A stretch of DNA of 44,191 bases from a virus: positions 1 to 44,191 of the IMG/VR virus record IMGVR_UViG_3300020581_000018, one strand, 5' to 3'. A program made the position numbers and the translations under genes. The notes under the pieces are model-generated. The model was not told where the DNA came from. It saw only the letters and a program-made list of their open reading frames with translations, and ran no database searches. This document shows positions 6,528 through 14,008 of this stretch, piece by piece. Position 1 is the first letter of the stretch, and each line of letters begins with the position of its first letter.

Positions 6528-8493
6528 TCGGCATATCCTCACGCTGCGCTTGTTGGGCCGGTGGAACCGCCTGCGGTCCACCACCTGGAGCGGGTAACTG
6601 CGGCTGACCGCCTCCCGGTTGCTGCTGGCGTTGCTGAATCTGTTGTGCAATCTGCTGTGCCTTCTGCATCTCAACTTGCTTTTCAATTCCTGTGATGCGG
6701 TCCATGACCGTGCCAAGCAAATCGGGGATAGCGGCGCTGGGATCTTCGATCCCGAACTCTTTACAGATTCGCCGCATGACGAACGTAGCGGCCACTGTAG
6801 AGGACAACAGGAAGTGCATAATCTCAGGAGGATTCTGCGGGTTAGCCGCAGCTTGGAGTAGTTGCGCTACCTGCTGGTCGTGAGCGCGAATGTTATTTAG
6901 GAGAAGCATTAAGTTTTGCTTCTCAATTTCTTTGTTGACGGAGCCAGTAGCCGCACGAATAGGAAGGTGCATTCTTCCTTGCCGTACATTGTCCAGCGCC
7001 TTTTTTAGATGCTTTCCGCCTTTTTCTCCTAATGCGCGGATGTCTCTTTCGGAAACTCCAAAGTGAGCATCGTACAAAAGTTTCTGACGGCCAAGAGTGT
7101 AATGGGATGTCCTAAACTCCGTGATGTTCAAATTTGAGCGCGTGTTTCCTTCCTGCATAATCGGGAAAGCGCCAAGAGCACTATATTGACCTTTTTTCGT
7201 AACGGTTCCAGAGCCAGAGCCACTTGAAGATGGGCCAATGCCAGCCCGATCCGTAGCTAGTTGTAAAGTCTGCTGTTCGTCTTTGATGGTTTCATTGGCT
7301 GTGCGTCCGAGTGGGATTACTTCAATGGAGCCTTCTGGTCCAGTTACAAGCGCGTTCGGGTAGATGCTAAAATTGGAGTCGAGCTGTGTACCGTCGCCAG
7401 CGCGTAATAGGTTCGTGTTCGCCAGGGTCGAAGCATCTCCACGACGGTTGTGGATAGCCGTCACTTCCTCTTGATAGTCCTTCAACATCTCGCAGAAGCC
7501 TAAGCCGTAGGCGCGTTCGCCATCGGAGCCAAGCCGCGCCACTAAGTAGGGGATAGAATTTTCCGGGAGCCAATTGAATACCCTCTTGATCGGTTTTCCA
7601 CTTTCCAGATGGCCCGTGTAGATTACGTGGAAGCGTTGTCGGTTGATGGCGTATGGGAAGTAGGATTCGTAGATGTCCCACTCATCGGAGTTCGGTCCAC
7701 CGTCATCCGATTTGACTCCCTGCCCATCCTCGATCTCACGGATTGTTTTTTCTGGCCCTTGCCGGTCTGGAGATTTGAGAATTTCCAAGACGGTCTTTTT
7801 GTCGAACGTCTTGTCGTTCAAGAATCGTTCGACTTCAAACTTTTCCATGCGAGCGCGTTGAGCAACGATGGGATACCGCTCCAGTTCCTTCTGCGTCCCA
7901 GGAATCATAAAATCTTCAAACATCAAGTTGAGGCACACAGGCCCATCGTGGCGGATAAATTCTTGGAACTGCACGCCGCCATCTTCCGAATAACTAGCAG
8001 CGACTTTCTCGACAACCAGTTCAGGCAACAGTTTCACCGCTCCCAATCCGTACTTGGCAAACGTACGAATCCAGATGGGGTACTTCATCATCAAATTTAA
8101 GTGGGAAGGCTCAAGGCCAGAAAAGGAGAGCCACTCCTGAATTGCCTCTCGCTGTTCTTCGGCTTCCTCTTCGCGCTTCCACTCGCCTTGCAATCCAGCG
8201 ACAAATAACGGATCACTACCGACCGTAGCCATAACTACTTTGGCCGTGAACTGGTCTATGTAGCTCCCTACGAGCTGCACGACTACGTTGGAAGCATTCT
8301 GCCAGGGGAAGGATTTAGTTTTTTCGCGTGGAGTCCCGTAGTAAATCTTCCGCATCTGCGTTACTTTTTCTTCACGTATGTCGCGTAAGCTGTGCTTGAG
8401 CGACTTCATGCGCTCCTTCCAATAGGTGTCAACTTCGGCAATCTGTGTCTTGGACAGTTCTTTGGAGAGCGGTATTTCTACTGGGACCGGCAT
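6511..8493 (-). CDS. portal protein
   Basis: This 660-residue protein is the head-vertex portal, through which DNA enters and leaves. It has the length and features of podovirus portals: a charged N-terminal helix, the conserved segment FPWQNASNVVVQLVGSYID (62-80), the stem-like region around DYQEEVTAIHNRRGDAS, and a Gln/Pro-rich C-terminal tail (about 605-660) that may form the barrel or be disordered. The ATG start at 8493 has no strong ribosome-binding site. The upstream nuclease gene ends at 8503, so translation may be coupled. It overlaps the coiled-coil gene downstream. Confidence 0.88.
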   Translation of the reverse strand: MPVPVEIPLSKELSKTQIAEVDTYWKERMKSLKHSLRDIREEKVTQMRKIYYGTPREKTKSFPWQNASNVVVQLVGSYIDQFTAKVVMATVGSDPLFVAGLQGEWKREEEAEEQREAIQEWLSFSGLEPSHLNLMMKYPIWIRTFAKYGLGAVKLLPELVVEKVAASYSEDGGVQFQEFIRHDGPVCLNLMFEDFMIPGTQKELERYPIVAQRARMEKFEVERFLNDKTFDKKTVLEILKSPDRQGPEKTIREIEDGQGVKSDDGGPNSDEWDIYESYFPYAINRQRFHVIYTGHLESGKPIKRVFNWLPENSIPYLVARLGSDGERAYGLGFCEMLKDYQEEVTAIHNRRGDASTLANTNLLRAGDGTQLDSNFSIYPNALVTGPEGSIEVIPLGRTANETIKDEQQTLQLATDRAGIGPSSSGSGSGTVTKKGQYSALGAFPIMQEGNTRSNLNITEFRTSHYTLGRQKLLYDAHFGVSERDIRALGEKGGKHLKKALDNVRQGRMHLPIRAATGSVNKEIEKQNLMLLLNNIRAHDQQVAQLLQAAANPQNPPEIMHFLLSSTVAATFVMRRICKEFGIEDPSAAIPDLLGTVMDRITGIEKQVEMQKAQQIAQQIQQRQQQPGGGQPQLPAPGGGPQAVPPAQQAQREDMPNERTQ

Positions 8494-8502
8494 GGCGCTA
8501 TC

Positions 8503-8913
8503 TTATAGGGATAATGTGCCTCGTAACAAGCTATAAAAATCCTCAACTTGCGTATGCCACTGCTGATTTAGGAGGGACCTCAACCCGACCTGTATTGCGT
8601 ACTGCGAAACAGGGCCTCGAATCAAAAGATGTACCGCCTTTTGGCAGGATGGTATTCCTTCGAGCCGAAGGACATATACATCCGGTTGATCTTTGGGAAT
8701 CTTCCCGTGTCGATGAATGTTAAATTGCCAAAGGATGTGTTCTGCTTTATGTTTTCTGGGCCTTGCCGTCTTAACCTCTACTCGGATTTTTTCATCCACT
8801 AGAATATCAAAAGAACGCGACGTTCTAATAGCCCTCCTTTTGTAGTACCGGAGTAAATTCAATATGCTCCACTCTCCACTCCTCCCAAACTCAACCATTT
8901 CCTTTGACGACAT
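8503..8913 (-). CDS. PD-(D/E)XK nuclease (group I intron-type homing nuclease-like)
   Basis: This 136-residue protein has a clear PD-(D/E)XK core: Glu14 in RSGEWSILNLL, then SFDILVD with Asp36, then RVEVKTA with Glu46 and Lys48, and a later Gln/His-rich strand WQFNIHRHG. The order matches the small nuclease family linked to group I introns and to free-standing homing endonucleases. It is the promoter-proximal gene of the leftward packaging operon. GGAGG lies 7 nt before the ATG at 8913. It may be a mobile nuclease inserted between capsid and packaging modules, or a packaging-linked nuclease. Confidence 0.75.
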   Translation of the reverse strand: MSSKEMVEFGRSGEWSILNLLRYYKRRAIRTSRSFDILVDEKIRVEVKTARPRKHKAEHILWQFNIHRHGKIPKDQPDVYVLRLEGIPSCQKAVHLLIRGPVSQYAIQVGLRSLLNQQWHTQVEDFYSLLRGTLSL

Positions 8914-8935
8914 TAGAACCTCCGTTTTCTTTTCA

Positions 8936-8944
8936 AATATAGCA
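8936..8944 (-). promoter_or_regulatory. leftward extended -10 promoter for packaging operon
   Basis: On the minus strand TGC TATATT (complement of 8936-8944) is an extended -10 element inside a very AT-rich stretch, about 23 nt upstream of the nuclease start at 8913. The -35 position (TACGAA) is poor. Transcription would start near 8929 and give a short leader with a GGAGG site. It lies back to back with the rightward structural promoter. Confidence 0.45.
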
Positions 8945-8981
8945 TATAAACTATTAAATTCGTAGGGGGTTTCTATTTTCC

Positions 8982-9009
8982 TTGCATTGGTACCAGTAGT
9001 TCTAGTATC
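8982..9009 (+). promoter_or_regulatory. rightward structural-operon promoter (repeated motif)
   Basis: TACCAGTAGTTCTAGTATC ends at 9009 and differs by one base from the motif upstream of 21924. TAGTAT (9003-9008) serves as -10. TTGCAT (8982-8987) is only 15 bp away, so the -35 is weak. Transcription would start about 9015, leaving 2-4 nt before the ATG at 9018 and therefore an almost leaderless message. Confidence 0.55.
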
Positions 9010-9017
9010 AATGCTCT

Positions 9018-9710
9018 ATGTTCCAGCGCCAACTTACCGCCGAAGAGATTCTTGGGATGAAGCCCGAGGACTTGAAAACAAAATTGGATTCTGCGGCATC
9101 GAAGGATGATGTCGAAAACACGAAGAAGGCAGTAGACGAAGTAAAGGGAACACTCGAAGCAATAAAAACCTCCCTCGCCGCGCTCACCTCTCCGAGAGAG
9201 CCTGTCATCGAAAAGAACGACGATGATCCTGACCCCGCCGTGAGAATGCTGGCCGACCCAAAGAAATTCGTCTCCGATGAAACCAAAGATTTGAAGAATG
9301 CTAGCCTCGAAACAAAAGCGCAACTGAACGAGATGCGTGCTCGCCAGAATCCCACCCTCGCCCCTGCCTTCCGCGAATACGGAAAAGAAATTATGGGAAT
9401 GGCAGAAAAGATTTCCCTTGAGCAACGTGCTCACCCAGGATTTTGGGAATGGCACATCCGCACAGTCATTGGCGACAAGATGATTAAGGGTGAACTGCGG
9501 CAAGGCTACCCGAGTTTGCTCGGAACAGGTGGCGGTCCGCGTGGGGAAGGAACAGACACGGACGATCCAAACTTCGGATTCGATCCTGAGATGGCACAGT
9601 TCTTCAAGAATCGCGGGAAGCCTCTTAAGGACATGGCCTTTCTTCGTGACCGAATCAAAACGGACGGAGAATTGCTTACACAAGACATTTGGAAGGGAAG
9701 GCCGCACTAA
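9018..9710 (+). CDS. probable head scaffold-type protein
   Basis: This 230-residue protein opens the structural operon. It is very rich in Lys, Glu and Asp, predicted mostly helical and coiled (residues 10-60), with a disordered Gly-rich middle (GTGGGPRGEGTDTDD). Scaffolding proteins of tailed phages have this composition and lie just upstream of the capsid gene, as here. No sequence motif proves it. The ATG at 9018 has no Shine-Dalgarno; the promoter places the transcript start only a few bases upstream. The stop overlaps the next start (TAATG). Confidence 0.5.
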   Translation: MFQRQLTAEEILGMKPEDLKTKLDSAASKDDVENTKKAVDEVKGTLEAIKTSLAALTSPREPVIEKNDDDPDPAVRMLADPKKFVSDETKDLKNASLETKAQLNEMRARQNPTLAPAFREYGKEIMGMAEKISLEQRAHPGFWEWHIRTVIGDKMIKGELRQGYPSLLGTGGGPRGEGTDTDDPNFGFDPEMAQFFKNRGKPLKDMAFLRDRIKTDGELLTQDIWKGRPH

Positions 9711-10303
9711 TGCCTCCCAAAGACTCAGCCCTCAACAAAGAAACCCTGAAACATCCGAACTCTTTCATGGCGCAAGATGGCCGCACAATGTACAAGTACG
9801 AAATGGAGGACAAATCTACCATCGTCCTCCCGAAACCTCTCGAAGAAATGGGCGAGCAGGATTTCTACAAACTTCCCATCACCATCTACGATCAACAGCC
9901 CGGTCGAATGCCACAAAATCTAACTGTTGTTTTCAAAGACGCGCAATGGGCCGGACATTGGTTCAACAAGAAAGCCAAGGGCGGGGTTCGCGTCGGTGTT
10001 GGACGGAGCTTGGGATTTCTTCCTGCCAAGATTCAGGACTTGGAAAGTTACTTCGCCGGGTTGAACGACCAGGACGGGGCGCTTGAAGACAACGATTTGA
10101 TCCTAATGAAGATTCACAAAGCGAAGCTGTACATCAAATACGCCGAGTGGATTGAGCTGGCAAAACAAAAAGGCAGCATCAACGGCTACAAAGACGAAGC
10201 CACGCGGGGACTAGGCCAGCACAAGGAAGATCACATTCGGTATTACCACACCCCGCAAGCCCTTACGGAATTTCAAGGTTTGGGAAAAGCACCAAACGAA
10301 TAG
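9710..10303 (+). CDS. head-region protein of unknown function (197 aa)
   Basis: I do not recognise this protein. It is a soluble mixed alpha/beta sequence with a strand-rich centre (PITIYDQQPGRMPQNLTVVF) and a basic Gly-rich turn (KAKGGVRVGVGR). It lies between the scaffold-type gene and a putative decoration gene, so it is probably structural or needed for head assembly. The ATG at 9710 overlaps the previous TAA, with GGAAGGGAAGG about 10 nt upstream; this start is preferred over a frame extension seven codons longer. Confidence 0.55.
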   Translation: MPPKDSALNKETLKHPNSFMAQDGRTMYKYEMEDKSTIVLPKPLEEMGEQDFYKLPITIYDQQPGRMPQNLTVVFKDAQWAGHWFNKKAKGGVRVGVGRSLGFLPAKIQDLESYFAGLNDQDGALEDNDLILMKIHKAKLYIKYAEWIELAKQKGSINGYKDEATRGLGQHKEDHIRYYHTPQALTEFQGLGKAPNE

Positions 10304-10315
10304 AGGAGAACCTAG

Positions 10316-10975
10316 ATGGCTGCAAACCTTTCCTTACATCTTCCCATTATTCCCGTGAGCACGATTTCCGGGAACCAGGAAAAGATTGCCAACTTCCTTG
10401 AAGCGGCATCACAGACTTGGCCGCAGGGAACGGTGGTTGCTCTTAACGGTTCCGGCAACACGATCATCTGGAGCGGAACGGTAGCTACCTCCACCTCGCA
10501 GGGAACCATTCTTGGGGTTTCACTCATCGGTGGATACAACTACGCATCCGCAGGCGCGGGCGCTTCCCCTCTTTACGGTTCAATCGGATTCCCCGGTGGA
10601 ACGCCGACTTTCGGAACAGTGCTCAACCAGTCGTCAGCAGTCAACTTGCTGCACGGTTCTCCTTTCGCCAATGGAATGTCTCTCGTTGCGTTGGCCACAT
10701 CTGACACGATTTTCGAGATTCAGTTGGATGCAAGCTCCGGTACGACGTACAACGCAACTGCGGCTTTGGTCGGTACGCAGATTGGGTTGACGAAGGATGC
10801 AAGCAACTTCTGGTACGCGGACTTGGGCAAGGTGACGCAGGGAACGAATACCGTAGCCACCGTAGTGTCCCTTAACCCGCAGGATTTGGTTGCTGGATCG
10901 GCAACAACGCAAGTGAACAATGGGCGCATTCGCATCACGTTCAACATCCAGCAGACTTCTGTCCAGGGCTTCTAA
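10316..10975 (+). CDS. probable capsid decoration protein
   Basis: This 219-residue protein is rich in Ser, Thr, Gly and Ala, all beta in pattern, with no charged clusters. It sits directly before the major capsid gene. Phage decoration or cement proteins often look like this (repeated strands around TVVALNGSGNTIIWSG and GVSLIGGYNYAS). GAGGAG precedes the ATG at 10316. The assignment is from composition and position only; it could instead be a minor head protein. Confidence 0.5.
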   Translation: MAANLSLHLPIIPVSTISGNQEKIANFLEAASQTWPQGTVVALNGSGNTIIWSGTVATSTSQGTILGVSLIGGYNYASAGAGASPLYGSIGFPGGTPTFGTVLNQSSAVNLLHGSPFANGMSLVALATSDTIFEIQLDASSGTTYNATAALVGTQIGLTKDASNFWYADLGKVTQGTNTVATVVSLNPQDLVAGSATTQVNNGRIRITFNIQQTSVQGF

Positions 10976-10985
10976 TCTGGAGTTG

Positions 10986-11004
10986 CCGACTATTAACTAG
11001 TCGG
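10986..11004 (+). promoter_or_regulatory. stem-loop abutting the capsid gene ribosome-binding site
   Basis: CCGACTA, loop TTAAC, TAGTCGG forms a perfect 7-bp stem that ends where the capsid gene's Shine-Dalgarno GGGGAGGG begins. There is no U-run, so it is not a simple terminator. It may be an mRNA processing or stability element that raises capsid expression. Confidence 0.5.
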
Positions 11005-11018
11005 GGAGGGTTATCGAA

Positions 11019-11978
11019 GTGACGATGGTCCGAAATCAGTTCTTCCAGGCGATGTCCTTGGACGTTGCCCACAATTTCATTGAGTTCCTTGACCTGCGAC
11101 AGCGCTCCGTACAGTTCCGCGCATGGTTCAACGTGCTTCCCTCGAAGAAAGCCTATGAGGATGCCGTGCACTACGCCGGGTTCGGACCTTCGCAGCCGAA
11201 GAACGAAGGCGAGCCGGTAGTGTACGACAACTTGATCCAGGGCGGTACGCGGCGCTACGTGCATCAGACCTACGGGCTGGGCGCACGCATGTCCTACGAA
11301 TTGATGCAGGACGATCAAACCGGCATGATGGAGCAGTCACCGAAAGGACTTGTGCAGTCGCATATCTTTGGCCAAGAAATGACTGCGGCCAACGTGTTCA
11401 ACCTAGGATTCTCCTCTACCGGAACGCTTGTGGATGACGGCGTTTCGCTGTTCAACAACCAACATCCTTTGCTCGGCGGGACGCCAGCGACAAACATCGC
11501 ACCTGGAGCATCTTCGTTCTCCACGGCATCGGGCACGTATCCAAACCGCCCTCAGACGGACGCGGATTTGAGCTTCACCGCTTTACAGTTCGCAACGATG
11601 AGTTTCCAGCGTATGCCGAACGCACGCGGTATCAGCGTAGCCACCCGACCGAAGTGGCTCCGTATTCCGCCCGAGTTGGAGTTTATTGCCATCGAACTAT
11701 TGGGATCTGCTGGTAAGCCGTACACCACAGACAACGAAGTGAACGCACTTTTGGCCACTGGCCTACAGTACGAGGTGCATTCGTACTTCACTTCGCCTTC
11801 CGCTTGGGGCTTGTTTGGAAACAAGGACGAGCACCGCTTGATGTTCTTCGAGCGCCAGCCGATCTACGGTGACTACGACCGCGACTTCGACCAGCAGGCT
11901 TTGAAGTTCCTTGCTATCGCAAGATATTCAGCCGGTGCCGATACGTGGATCAATACCTTCGGTTCGCTCGGCCCGTAG
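11019..11978 (+). CDS. major capsid protein
   Basis: This 319-residue protein builds the head shell. The C-terminal half carries the hallmarks of HK97-fold or Mu gpT-like capsid proteins: RPKWLRIPPELEFIAIELLG, a following PYTTDNEVNALLATGLQYEV, then SAWGLFGN, and a C-terminal region with RDFDQQALKFLAIARYS. The N-terminal part (MSYELMQDDQTG) resembles the spine-helix region. GTG 11019 is the likelier start, being 8 nt from GGGGAGGG; an ATG six bases downstream is 14 nt from it. A stem-loop sits just ahead of that site. No maturation protease gene was recognised. Confidence 0.88.
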   Translation: MTMVRNQFFQAMSLDVAHNFIEFLDLRQRSVQFRAWFNVLPSKKAYEDAVHYAGFGPSQPKNEGEPVVYDNLIQGGTRRYVHQTYGLGARMSYELMQDDQTGMMEQSPKGLVQSHIFGQEMTAANVFNLGFSSTGTLVDDGVSLFNNQHPLLGGTPATNIAPGASSFSTASGTYPNRPQTDADLSFTALQFATMSFQRMPNARGISVATRPKWLRIPPELEFIAIELLGSAGKPYTTDNEVNALLATGLQYEVHSYFTSPSAWGLFGNKDEHRLMFFERQPIYGDYDRDFDQQALKFLAIARYSAGADTWINTFGSLGP

Positions 11979-11990
11979 AAAGAAGGATTT

Positions 11991-12263
11991 GTGGCGGGGT
12001 GGCCTGGAAAGCATACCGATCATGGCGCGTGGCATTACTGCCAACGCAGCGGGATTCGTTCAAACTTGGACGACATGATTTGGGAACAAGGCCGACTGGT
12101 AGCGCCAGAGTTCTCCGATGTACTCGCTGGGGGAACGTTCGGATTGCTTGGATCCCGCGAATCGGATATTGCAAAGAGATTGAGGCAGAACACTTCGGAC
12201 TTGCAGCCGCACCCGAAGTTGAGTCAACCGAATCTGCCGGATGAGGATGTGTACTTCACCTAA
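11991..12263 (+). CDS. small head-region protein (90 aa)
   Basis: This protein follows the capsid gene. Its sequence WHYCQRSGIRSNLDDMIWEQGRL recalls short phage proteins beside capsid genes that read 'HYCDRCGR...W..G' with zinc-binding cysteines, but here only the first Cys is kept, so metal binding is doubtful. GTG 11991 has AGAAGGA upstream. The last codon is followed by TAATG, which starts the next gene. A head-completion or assembly role is likely from position. Confidence 0.55.
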   Translation: MAGWPGKHTDHGAWHYCQRSGIRSNLDDMIWEQGRLVAPEFSDVLAGGTFGLLGSRESDIAKRLRQNTSDLQPHPKLSQPNLPDEDVYFT

Positions 12264-12517
12264 TGCTTATCAAGCCGCCAAAGGGAGCACGCCTGGGACT
12301 AGAGGGACCAATGGGCGATCCTCTGTGTAACGTAAAAAGCGTAGAGGATTTGACACGCGGGGACGGGCACGAAAATTTCAAATCTGAAGTTGGGCAGTGG
12401 TTTGAGATTCGCCGTGAGGAAATACTTTATTCGCAATACGCAGAGCGTAATGTGGAACTTCCTCAAGCTACCGACAAGCCGTCGCGCAGGGAGCAAAAGA
12501 GAGCAGATTTAGAATAG
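12263..12517 (+). CDS. hypothetical head-region protein (84 aa)
   Basis: I do not recognise this charged, mostly polar protein. The N-terminus is Pro/Gly-rich (IKPPKGARLGLEG) and the C-terminus is basic (KPSRREQKR). It overlaps the previous stop by one base (TAATG), so its translation is coupled. It is probably a minor structural or assembly factor. Confidence 0.55.
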   Translation: MLIKPPKGARLGLEGPMGDPLCNVKSVEDLTRGDGHENFKSEVGQWFEIRREEILYSQYAERNVELPQATDKPSRREQKRADLE

Positions 12518-12542
12518 TAATCATCCTCAACTACCCCATGTG

Positions 12543-12563
12543 CCGACGCGAGTGCGAGGTCGG
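12543..12563 (+). promoter_or_regulatory. stem-loop before structural gene 12578
   Basis: CCGAC and GTCGG pair across an 11-nt loop, followed at once by GGGAGGAG and the ATG at 12578. The outer five base pairs match those of the stem-loop before the capsid gene. There is no U-run. Confidence 0.35.
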
Positions 12564-12577
12564 TGGGAGGAGAAAAG

Positions 12578-13489
12578 ATGTCTCGAACACAAGCAAGGCT
12601 TGACAGTGATCTCCCGTATGCAGATGGCCACATTTTCATCCCCATACTTCCAAACTATGTCACGACTGGAGCAGGTGCGGTAGCAACGCGACCTGCCGCT
12701 GGATTGTACGGAACGTCTTTGCCGACAACGGCGACCGCGTACACGGTAATGATTCCTTTGGGATCACTGCTTTTCCGCTCAGGCGTGCAGGATGACCTAC
12801 AGGAGCAATTCGGTTCTCTTGTAGCCGGTGGCGCACAAGGGCAGCCTACTCCCGACCAGATCACCTACCAGATTGGCTCCGTTGTCGCTGGAGCGAACGT
12901 AAACGTCAACGTGATAACGAGCGGCAACTTCTCTGTTGGGCAAGTCGTCATCTACGACACAGTTGCTTCTGGCGTTCAGGAATTTCCAACGATTACCGCA
13001 ATTCCTGACGGAACCCATATCACTTTCGGAACGATCAAAAACTCCCATTCTGCCAATGCACCGATCACTGGAAACTTGTTTACAACCCCGGCAGGAATAA
13101 CAGGAAGGCCACCTTACACTGGAGTGTCACAGTTGACTCCCGTAACCGCCCCTCGTCCAAAGGGGATTTCGTTCGAGGCGATCTATGCGGTATACACCAT
13201 CGGCACGGCAGCCGCGACGGTCAACACGATTGGATTGACACAGGCTATATTCGCAAATGGTGCCGCCGTTCCAACGGCCACAAACATCATTGCGAACGCA
13301 GCTAACGGTCTTGGAACGGCGTTTGGCGCGACCATGTATGTCACTCCCATCGTTGTTCCGGCAGCGCAACAGTTTTTCCGCACAACGAAACTGACAGAAT
13401 ATGTTCTTGAGTGGGATGTGACCACAGGCACGGGCGGAAACGCAGTCTTGTACGGAGTGTTCTTTGACGTAGAATATAACTACGCTTAG
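12578..13489 (+). CDS. structural protein of unknown role (303 aa)
   Basis: This 303-residue protein is almost entirely beta, rich in Thr, Val, Gly and Ala, with few charges. A short segment NVITSGNFSVGQVVIYD resembles the small beta modules seen in virion proteins. A second decoration or head protein is the simplest reading. GGAGGAG lies 6 nt before the ATG at 12578. I found no enzymatic motif. The gene is abundantly spaced with strong ribosome-binding signals, suggesting high expression. Confidence 0.5.
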   Translation: MSRTQARLDSDLPYADGHIFIPILPNYVTTGAGAVATRPAAGLYGTSLPTTATAYTVMIPLGSLLFRSGVQDDLQEQFGSLVAGGAQGQPTPDQITYQIGSVVAGANVNVNVITSGNFSVGQVVIYDTVASGVQEFPTITAIPDGTHITFGTIKNSHSANAPITGNLFTTPAGITGRPPYTGVSQLTPVTAPRPKGISFEAIYAVYTIGTAAATVNTIGLTQAIFANGAAVPTATNIIANAANGLGTAFGATMYVTPIVVPAAQQFFRTTKLTEYVLEWDVTTGTGGNAVLYGVFFDVEYNYA

Positions 13490-13497
13490 GAGATTTT

Positions 13498-13707
13498 GTG
13501 GCCCGAAGGCACGAAAAATCGGTCGCGCACGAGTACGATTCACGCGATTGCTGTATCCACTGCAATATGTATCGTTGCAACGTAGAGCAGATGTCTCATG
13601 CCTGCAAGCCTTGGCGCGAACAGCAAGTAGACGAAATGGAAGCAGAAAAGTACGGGATGAGCGTTTCTGACTATCGCAAAGGAACAGATTTAGTGAATCC
13701 GACTTAA
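13498..13707 (+). CDS. small Cys-rich protein (69 aa)
   Basis: This 69-residue protein contains a compact set of cysteines and histidines (RDCCIHCNMYRCN, later HAC), consistent with a small zinc site. The C-terminal half is helical and acidic. The GTG at 13498 is preceded by TAGGAGA. It is translated between two virion genes, but I cannot assign a role. Confidence 0.5.
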   Translation: MARRHEKSVAHEYDSRDCCIHCNMYRCNVEQMSHACKPWREQQVDEMEAEKYGMSVSDYRKGTDLVNPT

Positions 13708-13719
13708 ACGGGGTGACTT

Positions 13720-14007
13720 ATTGCCAACGACCTGACAGCCAACCCTTGGAAAATTGACACTGCTGGAGCGGGCGTGCTGTACGCTTTTCCGGTCAAGATC
13801 GTAAATATCGTGTGGGCGAATTTTACGACCACTGGAGACGCTCTAGTTATTCAAGATTTAAACGGTAAAGATATTGTAAACGCAATCGTAACGACAAACC
13901 TTAATACTGGACCGATGTCTTTCGGGACTTTCCTGTGGGTGCGTGGATTGAAAGTTATCACGATGACGCACGGTGAAGTGACCATCGCAATAGGAGCCGG
14001 GAAATAG
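13720..14007 (+). CDS. small virion protein with ATT start
   Basis: This frame encodes 95 residues beginning (I/M)ANDLTANPWKIDTAGAG followed by VLYAFPVKI. It matches a family of about 90-100-residue phage proteins that start MAN..NP..IDTA and have a K-I-x-x-I/M-x-W strand. The frame opens at 13717 after a TGA, and the only codon aligned with the family Met is ATT at 13720, with GGGGTGA ending 3 nt upstream. The nearest standard in-frame start, GTG 13774, would delete the conserved N-terminus. The protein is a plain beta-sandwich candidate in the tail-hub operon. Confidence 0.65.
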   Translation: MANDLTANPWKIDTAGAGVLYAFPVKIVNIVWANFTTTGDALVIQDLNGKDIVNAIVTTNLNTGPMSFGTFLWVRGLKVITMTHGEVTIAIGAGK

Positions 14008-14008
14008 T

